A DNA stretch of 64,000 bases from Diogma glabrata (lineage: Eukaryota > Arthropoda > Insecta > Diptera > Cylindrotomidae), in assembly GCA_963693315.1 (NCBI GenBank), contig OY856186.1, forward strand, positions 74,687,475 to 74,751,474, in the 5' to 3' direction. Shown here piece by piece: positions 23,918 through 33,570 of this stretch (position 1 is the stretch's first letter; every line of letters begins with the position of its first letter). The translations under genes and the position numbers were made by a program. The notes below the pieces were generated by a model. It ran no database searches. It was not told the origin of the DNA and saw nothing but the letters and a program-made list of their open reading frames with translations.

Positions 23918-23932
23918 TTGTTTCGGCTGCCA
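23918..23932 (-). other. Primer-binding-site-like sequence
   Basis: In the sense direction TGGCAGCCGAAAC begins a few bases after the 5' LTR. It starts with the TGG expected from pairing to a tRNA CCA end. I cannot say which tRNA primes it. Confidence 0.6.
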
Positions 23933-23935
23933 GTT

Positions 23936-23993
23936 ATTGCGCAGGCCCTGATACGGAGCCAGTTATTGCGCAGGCCCTGATACGGAGCCAGTT
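23936..23993. repeat. 29-bp tandem duplication at inner LTR edge
   Basis: The 29-bp unit from ATTGCGCAGGCC to GGAGCCAGTT occurs twice before the partial unit TTATTGCGAG, but only once in the left LTR (from 15663). The right copy either has an extra unit, or the element carries one unit between LTR and primer site. Confidence 0.85.
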
Positions 23994-25084
23994 ATTGCGA
24001 GTGCCACTGTAGGTGGCTTGGACTTTTATACACAATTTTGTTACTTCAAGAAAAAAATAAAAATATAACTAACCTACGGATTGTAACGATCACCCTCACA
24101 CAAATCTGAATTTAGGAATCTCTTAAAATACTTATTCCTAATCTGACATTTCAATAGTTAAACTTCGGAATTAATTAATAATATATATATATATAAAAAC
24201 AAATAAACTTATCTTCTATGTAATCGATGTGATGCCTTCTATCCTTTCCAGATTGCCTTCGTTGTTTTCTTTCCATTCACCAGCAAAAAATCCATTTGGA
24301 AATATAGCTTTTAATTCACTTAACATATGTGAAAAAAACCAGACTTAATTTTGTTAAATTTCTTCGATAGTGAGAATTTTCATCAAACATCTTTTCTTTA
24401 CCTTCCTTAAATAGTTTTATAGCTTGTTTACATTTTCTCATTAAATTATTTATAAAGATATTAAAATGTTCATTTGTGTGTAATATATACATTTGACCCT
24501 CACATTTAGAATAAATCAAACGTAATCTTTGATATGTATCAATTTATTATTTTATTTTTAATTCCAGACACTTATAATTAAAAACACACTATTCAAACTT
24601 TCATAAAACATTTTTGTGTTTAAATATAACATTACAAAAATTTGTTTTTGATATAATTATCAATGAACTTATTTTTTTCTAAACATGATTGCATGAACAA
24701 ACTTTGACTAGATGTCATCTTTTGAAAAACTAAAACCGGAATGAATACTTTTTATATACAATTTTTAACATCGAAAAATAATGAAACAAATCAAAAAAAT
24801 GTGATTTTTGTTTGACATCTTCTAATCAATCGTGTAATATTGAAAATTCAACAAAGATTAACAACGACAACGACATCTGTTCGCTAGAATTGGAAATAAA
24901 ATTGAGTACGTTCGTTTGCTTTTTATAGTATATTCAAAATTCAACCAGCAGCCAAGTTTTAGAAAATTTTAAAATTATTATTAATGTAAAAATGAACGGA
25001 AACTAATGAAATACATTTCTATTGAATTGAAAACAAAGAGGAATTTGGTTTTATTATTGTTTTGCGATTATTGCGATCGTTACA
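23965..25084 (-). repeat. 5' LTR of Gypsy element
   Basis: Matches 15663-16782 base for base apart from one substitution that I could see. It presumably holds the promoter. An AT-repeat (TATATATATATATA) near 24181-24194 is present in both LTRs. Confidence 0.95.
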
Positions 25085-25089
25085 ATTTT
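25085..25089. repeat. Candidate target-site duplication, right (ATTTT)
   Basis: Partner of 15658-15662. It sits in a T-run, so the exact border is uncertain. Confidence 0.6.
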
Positions 25090-25254
25090 TTTTTCAAATA
25101 CATTTACCATTTGTAAATGCTGGTAATTCATTAAAAATAAACTTACATTATATGAAACTCGCAACTGTAGATAAAATTAAATGTTGATGTTTACCTAAAA
25201 TAAAAAAAACAAAAGTTAAAATTAACATTTGAAATTTGTTTAAATAATATTTAA

Positions 25255-25600
25255 TATCTAAAATATGAAGGAGCTTAAGACAGCTCTGAGATATCAAGAC
25301 TTCGGTTTGGGTTAAGGATATTGATATAGCTTTCGGCATAAAACTTTTATGACGACATTGTTTTTAGCTATCGGCAGCGATGTATATCAAACATAAAACA
25401 AAATCAAACTTTTTTTCACAGTTTCAAAAATATTCCAAAAATTATAATAAAATCCAAAATACAAACTTTTTTAAAAATTCCAAAAATAGTTAAAAAATTA
25501 TAATAAAATCAACAATTTAAGCTTTTTTCAAAATTCCCAAAATATTACAAAAATAAGAATCGCATCTTAAAAATTCCACTTGAGGTTAAACTGGTGATTT
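25255..25600 (-). repeat. Dispersed composite repeat, short inverted copy
   Basis: Read on the minus strand, this has ~60-bp units of the type TTTTTGGAATATTTTTGAA followed by ATACATCGCTGCC, GCCGAAAGCTATATCAA and CCGAAGTCTTGATATC. The same order occurs on the plus strand at 50930-51935, with roughly four fifths of bases matching by eye. No coding signature. Confidence 0.75.
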
Positions 25601-25852
25601 GGACGATCGACGTTGAACCCAACCATTTTTACACAACTTAAAAATTGGCATAAAAGTAGTATAGGTCAAATTGAAAATTGAAGAAGTGTTTAATTTGAGA
25701 ACAGGTGGTCCGAAAGATATCTGGCAATTTAAATTCTATGTTACTTTTAATTAAAATTGCAAGAAAATGACCCATCTGGTGTCAACTTATTAATTTGCGT
25801 TGGAAATGTAAGAAATTGATCTATTGAAATAAAATACATAGTAAAGTTTTGG

Positions 25853-27931
25853 TTTTTTTTTTTTTTTTTTATTAATTAGTTAGACATGTTTAGCACACTA
25901 AATATGAAATATTCATTATTTAGACTCTTTGAATATCCGAAGATACCATGTCAACTATAAAGGAAGGAGATGAGGAAAATGGAAGGAATGGGGATATAGG
26001 GATAACTATACTAATTTTTTTAAATGATGATGGACATTTTCTTTAAATGCCTGAGGGGAAAATTCATCGGGAAATACAGAGGAAGGCAATGAGTTCCATA
26101 GTTTGGCCACTCTATTAAAATAGTCGTTTTGGAAGGACACAGTTCTACAACGAGGTATTTGTACAACAAATGGATGGGATAACTCGGCAGCTCTTGTTTG
26201 TCGATTATACTGCGCACACGATGGAAGGATGTTTTGAATTTCCTTAGAGGAGAATTCGCTAAAGTTATATTTATAGTAGATTGACAATTCAGCCACATTT
26301 CTTCTGTGCTGGAGTGAATCAAGCTGGTCCGTTAGTTCGGTATTACCAATCAACCGTATTGCTTTTCTCTGAACAGAGTCTAGACAATTTATTGTTGTCT
26401 GACAAGCACCTCCCCAAACATGACAGCAGTACTCCATACATGGACGAATAAAGGACTTGAAGATTAGCAAAATTTGCTCGGGATTGAAATATTTTTTACA
26501 CCGACTCAAGAATCCTAATTTTTGCATTGCAGATTTAGCGAGATTGAACACATGTTTATTCCATTTCAGGTTATTTTGAATATCCACTCCAAGAAGTCTA
26601 ACTGATTCAACCTCACGCAATTCCTCATGGTTTATTTTAATAGGAAAATTCTTATGTCGCTCTATTCGTGAAAGACGGCATAATTTGGTTTTGGTTGGAT
26701 TAAATGAAACAAGATTACGATCACCCCATTCCATTATACGCTCCAGATCTTTGTTGATAGAATCAATTAGCAACTCTCTATCAGTGGTAACTGCAGTATG
26801 AGATCGAAATTTAGGAGATGCATGTGATGCATGTAATGTGCTGTCATCAGCAAAACTATGGATTGGGTGCACTGTAGAAATAAGTAAGTCATTAATGTAT
26901 AGAAGAAACAAGGTTGGTGAGAGTGCCGAACCTTGGGGAACCCCAGCATTGGTTGTGAAAATATTGGATGTGATACCATCTAAATTAACATGAAATTGGC
27001 GACCTGTAAGAAAACTATGAATCCATGAGACAGTAAGATGGTCTATGCCATAAGATTTTAATTTAGCTATAAGATTTTTATGCCACACTTTATCAAATGC
27101 TTTAGAGATGTCAAGTGAAATACTGAATGTTTCACCGTGGTTTTCCAGCGATTTGTTCCAGAGATGGGATACGTAGGCTAACAGATCACCTGTTGCATGA
27201 CTTCTACGAAAACCATACTGCTTATCATCAATAATTCGCGACATTTCCAAATAATCTATCAAATTGTAGTTAACATATTTTTCAAATATTTTAGCTAAAA
27301 CCGACAGAATTGCAATTGGTCTATAATTGTTAGGATCTATCTTACTGCCTTTCTTTGGTATGGGTTGAACGCTGGCCAGCTTCCAAGAGTCGGGAAATAT
27401 TCCGGTTTTATAAGATAAATAGAAAATTTTTGTTAAAATTGGAGCTAGTTGTCTAGCAAAGTTTTTAAGAATGAGGGGTGGAATACCGTCGGGGCCAGCA
27501 GATTTGTTGATATTGATAGAAAGAAGCATTTTCCGTACAATATTGCAACGAAAAATAATTGGTTTCATTTTCGTTACAACTGGGGAAATGAGTGTAGGAG
27601 AATGAGGGGGTTCAACTATGTTTGAGTTTTCTGCGAAAATACGACCCAAAAGATCCGCTTTCTCTTTCGAGTCGCTCACGGGAATGTCATTCAGAACTAG
27701 GGTTGGAATAGAGGATCGAGTAAAATTGCTCTGGACTGATTTAACTGCCTGAAAGAAACTACGTGAGCCATATGGGTGCTCCGCGAATTTCTTTGCTTTC
27801 TTCTGGATAAACGCGTCTTTGTCCAAGTCTATTTTGAATTTACTAAGATTTCTGGCTTTCTTATAGGCTCTATGGGTTTCGGGAGTTTTATTAGCGTTAT
27901 TAGCGGTTACTCTGTTAAAAATATTAAATCA
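25853..27931 (-). mobile_element. 5'-truncated LINE (Jockey/CR1-like)
   Basis: The reverse-transcriptase half of a non-LTR retrotransposon. It has an 18-base poly(A) tail (a T-run at 25853-25870 on the plus strand) about 135 bp after the stop codon. The apurinic endonuclease domain and ORF1 are absent, which is the usual outcome of incomplete target-primed reverse transcription. The frame is open back to a TGA at 27929-27931. I could not find a convincing target duplication. Confidence 0.9.
26006..27928 (-). CDS. LINE reverse transcriptase, N-terminally truncated
   Basis: Open for about 640 codons. Numbering from 27826 (a TTG, so not a real start), the RT core motifs are SAGPDGIPP near 109, YRPIAILSVLAKIFEK near 168, LDISKAFDKVWH (catalytic Asp near 239), GVPQGSALSPTLFLLYINDL near 295, and FADD at 325-328. 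The tail contains LDSVQRKAIRLIG, LDSLQHRRNVAEL and LWNSLPSSVFPDEFSP, the C-terminal signature of Jockey/CR1-type LINEs. The first part (KTPETHRAYKKARNL) is the linker that normally follows the missing endonuclease. No internal stop is seen, so the insertion is fairly young. The exact clade cannot be fixed by eye. Confidence 0.92.
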   Translation of the reverse strand, partial: FNIFNRVTANNANKTPETHRAYKKARNLSKFKIDLDKDAFIQKKAKKFAEHPYGSRSFFQAVKSVQSNFTRSSIPTLVLNDIPVSDSKEKADLLGRIFAENSNIVEPPHSPTLISPVVTKMKPIIFRCNIVRKMLLSININKSAGPDGIPPLILKNFARQLAPILTKIFYLSYKTGIFPDSWKLASVQPIPKKGSKIDPNNYRPIAILSVLAKIFEKYVNYNLIDYLEMSRIIDDKQYGFRRSHATGDLLAYVSHLWNKSLENHGETFSISLDISKAFDKVWHKNLIAKLKSYGIDHLTVSWIHSFLTGRQFHVNLDGITSNIFTTNAGVPQGSALSPTLFLLYINDLLISTVHPIHSFADDSTLHASHASPKFRSHTAVTTDRELLIDSINKDLERIMEWGDRNLVSFNPTKTKLCRLSRIERHKNFPIKINHEELREVESVRLLGVDIQNNLKWNKHVFNLAKSAMQKLGFLSRCKKYFNPEQILLIFKSFIRPCMEYCCHVWGGACQTTINCLDSVQRKAIRLIGNTELTDQLDSLQHRRNVAELSIYYKYNFSEFSSKEIQNILPSCAQYNRQTRAAELSHPFVVQIPRCRTVSFQNDYFNRVAKLWNSLPSSVFPDEFSPQAFKENVHHHLKKLV

Positions 27932-29779
27932 TAAAGTGATGATGGAGTTTAAACTTCAAAATAGTCATCGACTCAGTGGTGTAATTGATACCGTATCTAC
28001 CTAATCTAAATAATCTACCTAATCTTGTCTTGTTTTGTCTTTAATTATGTAAAGTAAATTGTTGTATAAAGTCCCGGCATAACAAGTGGCTCGTCTAGAA
28101 CACGTATTTATTAAAATAAATAAATATATAAGAAGTATGACTTCTAATCCAGCATTTGGGTTCCGTTATAAAGAGAACCTTTTGTAATAAAGCTGTCCAT
28201 CCTGTAAGAAAATAAGATTTCTCTGTCTTACTAAATTTTCATATTGGTGAATTCATTTTTTTTTGTATGAATTACTTAATCGAGAATCCATGTATTTTGA
28301 AACAATCTTCTTTGCATGAGTCGACACATGCAGTACAATTTGTGTTTATTATTCTGTCTCGTTTGATAAATACTGCTGGCTCATGCCATTGAGGACATGT
28401 TTAGTGTGACATTTTTTATATGCAAACAGTTTTGTGAATTTACTCAACCAATGAATTTACTGAACCGTTTTGTACAACAGATATTTTTTTTAAAATAAAA
28501 AGTGTTGTGTTATAGGGTTTACTATATGTGTCACAACAACACATACATACCTTTTAAGACCTACGTCCCACAACAACTTGCGCTCTAAGGTGTTGATGAA
28601 CGCTTTTTGTAACGACGGACTATTTTCAATTTTTTACTTTGAAACAATATTATTTAAATTTATTAATTTATTCTCTTTAATTGTTCTAAACGTAGCTGCA
28701 TTTGTTTGTACTACTGTTGACGTTTTAGTTACGTCACTCAATTTCAATTAATAAACATGTTTGGATAAATGATTTTTTTATTTTTAACAAAACGAGAATT
28801 GTTTATTGGAAAATGAAACAGAAGATCGATAATATGCTATATAAAAGATCAAGTTGTTTGGATCGGACAGTTAGTATAATTTTGTAAATCGATTAGTATA
28901 TAAATTTAAATCGAAAGTTATTATACAATTTTAAATCAGTAAATTATGTAAATTGAAATAAGATTAAACTCAGTGATGACTGAATCGTGATACAGCTTAC
29001 TTTTGAGTTTTTAATGTTGTTAATTATTTCAAAAATTTTGTTTTAAAACTAAAAGGAAAATAAATTTGCTTTTTATTTCAATTATTGTGTTAATATTGTA
29101 AAGGTTTTTTATAGTTGTGAATTTAATAAAATGTCAAAGTCTAAATTGCATCTAATAAAATATGTAAACGAAATATGTTTTACATTCGAGAAATAAAAGT
29201 TATTTATCAAGCAAGTGTTATGTTATCAGTTTTGAAAATGTATTTATAACTTTGTGAACGTACATGAATTTTGATGACGACGAAAAACAAAAATTAATTG
29301 AAAAAGTTCATGATGTTGTTACCGTCCGAGATGCTTAACACAAAATTGTCTAATTCTATCTGTAAAAATTAATTGTCAAGTCTGTTTAGAAAATTTTCGT
29401 GCAGTGACTTCATTATGTATTGCTTTTTTGCGGAGGAACGGATTATTTTCTCTTGGTATAATAAAACCTTTAATTAACCATCAGGATAAACGAAGATGTG
29501 AAATAAAACATGAAGAAGACAACATTGAAGAAACAAATTAATGTAAGCTTTTAATTGAATTTTAATTTATATAATTTTTGATTTGTTTTTGAATAAATTA
29601 TTTTTCATGTTAGCAATTAAAAGTTTTGTTAAATTATTCATTCTGTGATTCATAATATAAGAGATCTCCAAGTGTAATCAATTTGTTTGGCGCATAGGTT
29701 CAGTGTTCCGGCGTAATATTACAGTGTTCATATATTTTTTTGAGCTTTCCGGTGTAGTGTAAAACTATAAATAATTCGT
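27932..29779. other. AT-rich sequence, possible LTR-like promoter remnants
   Basis: No ORF of note. TATAAAAG at about 28841 is followed some 30 bp later by GGACAGTTAGT, which looks like a TATA box and initiator, as in an LTR. AACAAGTGGCTCGTCTAG near 28081-28098 resembles the junction between an LTR and a primer site. Both hints are weak and no paired LTR was found. Confidence 0.3.
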
Positions 29780-30270
29780 AAAAGTTCCAATTCTTTAACA
29801 TTTTTTTAAACCTCTGCGGACTGAAACCACCAGAGACTATGGATTCTGGCAAACTATTCCATTTGTATGCAGTTCGGAAAAAGAAGTCTTTCTGCGATCA
29901 GTCAGTTTGACAGTGCGGAATCTCAGCCGTTTCACTGGTTGCGCTAGCCGATTGCCGAATGAGACGGGGGCAAAAATAAGTTTGAGGTATGATGCTGCTG
30001 ATTTCATCTGAGCACTGTTGATGACGATATTTGTAAAAAACAACGAGGTCAGCAACAGTGCGACGATGTTGTAGGGAATCAAGTTTTGATGTAAAAGCTC
30101 GATCACCCACAATTTATATAGCCCGCTTTTGAACAGAGTCCAAGATGGCCAAGATGGAAACAGAGGCAGCACCCCAAACTTAACAACAGCACTCCATACA
30201 GGGACGAATCTAGGACTCATAAAGATGGAGCAATTGGTACGGAGTGAAAAATTGAGTAATTTCATTGTTT
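29780..30270 (-). pseudogene. Decayed LINE RT C-terminal fragment
   Basis: Read on the minus strand with in-frame stops, the segment encodes IRPCMECCC, VWGAASVS, LDSVQKRAI, LDSLQHRRTVADLVVFYKY, SIIP, YKWNSLPESIV and GGFSPQRFKKML. These line up in the same order with IRPCMEYCCHVWGGA, LDSVQRKAIRLIG, LDSLQHRRNVAELSIYYKY and LWNSLPSSVFP of the LINE at 26006-27928. It is an older relative, broken by at least three stop codons. Confidence 0.82.
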
Positions 30271-30640
30271 TTTTCATACCATTGATTTTTTCTTGGGTTA
30301 AGTAGACAAATTTTTTTTTTTGTTTAAATTAATTTTTTTTTCTAGTCAAATTAATAATTATATTAGAAGAATCTTAAAGGGAAACAAAATTATTATGTTT
30401 TTGTGCTGACCATGTTTAAACTCTATATAAAATTTCAGTAGATTCGCATTAGTGAAATTGCCTAGTATCCATTTGTTAGGGTAATTTGATAAGGCAGATT
30501 AAATATTTTATTTCAATTAGTTCCAATTAGAACCAAATTAGAAAAATCATTGAACAAATTTATATGTTTAAATTAACTAGAAAACATCCCCGATCATCAG
30601 AAGTAACGCGTAAAATAAAACTTACGGAAACAACTATAAT
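30271..30640. other. AT-rich spacer
   Basis: Homopolymer-rich DNA. Nothing recognised. Confidence 0.5.
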
Positions 30641-31480
30641 CCCGTCAAACAAACCGCGTCTGTGCGTCTGTTCAACAAGCGCAAATATGCCCAATATTTT
30701 AGCTTGCGCCTGTTTTACGTACACAAAAAATATAACTTTTCAAATTTTCTACAAGCGCCTTTGCATGTCCTTTTCTTGTCGGTTGTTCTCAAACACAGTA
30801 CAAGTACTTAGCAACCACAGAAGTTTGATCTTTTCTGTATGCCTTGTGCATGTCGTGTGGCAAACCTGCAATTTTTGGTTATAAAAACAATTTTTTGGAT
30901 TATAAACATACAAAAATACATTTTTGTTTGCCTGTTCTGGGCATGGTCGGTGTTCTCCCTTACCAAAAGAAAGGAAATACATAAATTACTAAAATCTAAA
31001 TATAAATAAATTATTATTGTTAACACAAAACATGTGTTATTGTGGGTGTTTTGAGCATGAACCGCGTTCGTCGCTATATAATACAGAAAATATATACAAG
31101 AATAACAAATTTTTCAGTTAAAAATAATGATACAAGTTTGTGTGTATGTTCTGGGCACGGCAGGCGCTCGTCCCTACCTAACATAAATTAATGTAACAAC
31201 AGAATGAATTATTTGGTGCATGTAGTGCGGATGAGCCGCGTTCTTCCTTACCGAAAAGCATGATATAAATTAGTATTGTACACACGAAACATATGTAACT
31301 ATGTATGTTTTGAGCATGGTCCGCGTTCGCCGTTATACTAAAAAAAATTAATGATTAGGTATTACAAGTTGTTCATGTAAGAGTAATAAGCTATACAAGT
31401 TTTTGTGCATGTTCCGTGCATGAACCGCGCTCGCACTCATCAAATAATAAAAAAATAAGTTAGTTTGGGTTAACATACAC
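30640..31480. repeat. Degenerate GC-core tandem repeat, 70-110 bp spacing
   Basis: A core of the form GTTCTGGGCATGGTC followed by CGCGTTCGYCSTTA occurs near 30935, 31046, 31146, 31218, 31304 and 31402. AT-rich linkers of variable length separate the copies. The GC-rich cores are better conserved than the linkers. It may be distantly related to the array that follows. Confidence 0.7.
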
Positions 31481-31854
31481 ATGTCGTTATTTACAATTCG
31501 ACTCGTACGATTACCAACTTTGTTTTGGCAGTTTGAATATAGATTTTGAAGTGATTTATTCTGTGCATTTTAAAAATAAACTGAAAAATTATATTATATT
31601 ATATAAAATTATATTATAGTATAGTATTTGTATATTATATATTATTTGATTGAAATATTATTTGAACTAATTTAAATAAAACTATAAATAAACAATTGCG
31701 TTTTTTTTTTTCAAATAAATGTTTACATAACTCATACTCAAATGGGGAGGATATTTTAAATATGTGTTACATCTTCTTGCCTAGTTTTTTCATTCACTTT
31801 ATAACACGTATATGCAATATTGTTATTTTTATTGCACAACAAGTACAGATGTGC

Positions 31855-32560
31855 TTGTTAACACACATTTGAGGCTGCCTGTAAGCACTACTTTAAGCTT
31901 GTTCTGTGCCCATACGCAAAGGGTTTTAAACCATCGGTGCAAGTGAAATGGATATGCAACATACTTTTGAGGCTGCCTACAAGCATTGCTATGAGCTTGT
32001 TCTGTGCTCAAGCGCAAGATACTGTACACCGTCAGTGCTTAGAGGGATGGATATTAAACACACTTTTGAGGCTGTCTATAATCAATCATTTGCGCCTGTT
32101 CTGTGATCATGCGCAAGAGTTTGTACGCTGTCAGTGCAAGAGACATGGACATTAAACATACTGTTGAGACTGACCATAAACAGCCCTTTGAGCTTGTTCT
32201 GTGCTCGTGCGCAAGATACTGTACACCGTCAATGGTAAATGGCACAGATATTAAACACACTTTTGAGGCTGTCTATAATCAATCATTTGCGCCTGTTCTG
32301 TGCTCATACGCAAGAGTTTGTACGCCATCAGAGCAAGTGACATGGACATTTAACAAACTTTTCAGACTGACCATAAACATTCCTTTGAGCTTGTGCTGTG
32401 CTCATGCGCAAGATACTGTACACCGTCAGTGCTAAACAGAATAGATATTAAACACACTTTTGAGGCTGTCTATAATCAATCCTTTGCGCCTGTTCGGTGC
32501 TCATACGCAAGAGATTGTACACCGTCGGTACAAGCGCTTGCGCTAAGGGGTTTAATGCAT
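31855..32560. repeat. ~100-bp satellite with two-monomer higher-order unit
   Basis: About seven monomers. Each contains TTGAGGCTG or GAGACTGACC, then GCTTGTTCTGTGCTC, then CGCAAGATACTGTACACCGTC. Type A (GAGGCTGTCTATAATCAATC) starts near 32064, 32264 and 32461. Type B (GACTGACCATAAACA) starts near 32163 and 32362. The alternation gives a ~199-bp repeat. The two earlier monomers (near 31871 and 31970) are more diverged. Overlapping open frames on both strands are by-products. Confidence 0.88.
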
Positions 32561-32569
32561 TGTGTATGT

Positions 32570-32999
32570 ACTTCTTAATGACTTGTGTCGTACTGCGCTT
32601 GTCTCATACACAAGGACGCAAAACATACATTTTACAAGCCCAAATGTTAAAATTGTTTGACGGGAATGTGAGTAATTCTGTTGCGGTAGTATCGTGTTTG
32701 TTTCTTCATTTGTTGTTTTTTGAATAAAACATAACACAAAACTCTGAGTTATGAATTCTAAATATTAATTTGTTTATTTGATTAGAATTTAATTTAAATT
32801 GGTAAAAATGAATTTTTCATGAAATGGTTGCACCATCGTGTCAAATAATGACCAATATTACACTGTGTTATTCATGAGAATAATTAGCTAGTAACAGTTT
32901 GACAAGGATATCTTGTTCCTGTTTGATTTAACCTTCTGTTATTGCACGAGGATGAATTCTTGAATAACTGGTTCTTTTTCGTGAATACGTTGAATTGAT
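32570..32999. other. AT-rich spacer
   Basis: No gene or repeat recognised. Confidence 0.5.
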
Positions 33000-33165
33000 A
33001 TTATTTTATGATTATTGTTCAACTACCGTCTTTGCGTTCGGCGCAACTAATTACATTAATTTTAATTTATTTTTATGATTGTTGTTCACCTATCGCCTTT
33101 ACATTCGGCGCAGCAAATTAAATTGATTTGAATGTTTTTTTATGATTATTGTTTAATTGTCCCGG
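33000..33165. repeat. ~69-bp tandem repeat, three copies
   Basis: TTTTATGATTATTGTTCAAC starts near 33004, with variants near 33073 and 33141. The first two copies share TTCGGCGCA. The third is diverged (CCCGGTGCAACC). Confidence 0.7.
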
Positions 33166-33289
33166 TGCAACCCACACATTTAATTTTACATAGTTAAATT
33201 ACGCGTGATGATAGGCTAGGTGTGAAGAAGGTGCAGAGAAGTTGGATCCTCGAAAATTATGGAGTGAGTAGCGCATATATTTTTTAGTT

Positions 33290-33570
33290 TTTTTTATGTG
33301 AGTGTTGTACTAGCATTGGTGTGGATGTGATGGTCTTGACTTCCTCGGTATTTCGGATCATCAGGGTCTCTTCTACTCAATTTGTCTTTATCCTTCTTCT
33401 CTGTCTCTAACATACCGGTTAATTTATGCTGGATTGGAGGACTTTTATTCTCGTATCCATATGACTATCGCTCAATGGAAGATAACTTCACTAGGCGCGC
33501 AGTACTCCGATTGCTTCCTGTTGGTATTCATACTAACCGGATCAGTGTCCATTACACAATTTATGAGGTA
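33290..33570 (+). repeat. Dispersed repeat, copy 1
   Basis: Shares ordered blocks with 39715-39990: GATCATCAGGGTCTCT, a TAATTTATGCTGGA-like block, and TCACTAGGCGCGCAGTACTC followed by GATTGCTTCC. The 112-residue frame starting at 33382 crosses it but has no known domain. Confidence 0.6.

Larger units (their letters stand above)
15663..25084 (-). mobile_element. Full-length Ty3/Gypsy LTR retrotransposon
   Basis: The element is 9.4 kb and lies on the minus strand. The order in the sense direction is 5' LTR (25084-23965), a primer-binding-site-like TGGCAGCCGAAAC, a 2.6-kb leader, one uninterrupted Gag-Pol ORF (21327-17107), a short 3' region and the 3' LTR (16782-15663). The LTRs are both 1120 bp when aligned, and I see one base difference (16424 T against 24726 A). 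No frameshift or internal stop breaks the ORF. It therefore looks like a recent and possibly still competent insertion. I see no envelope-like ORF. No clear polypurine tract precedes the 3' LTR (the sense sequence is CTTGAATTCATGG), which is unusual. Confidence 0.95.

Noticed and set aside
16014..24519. Identical 67-residue ORFs at 16014-16217 and 24316-24519 as a duplicated gene
   Set aside because: They are the same position in the two LTRs. No domain, and the duplication is explained by the retrotransposon.
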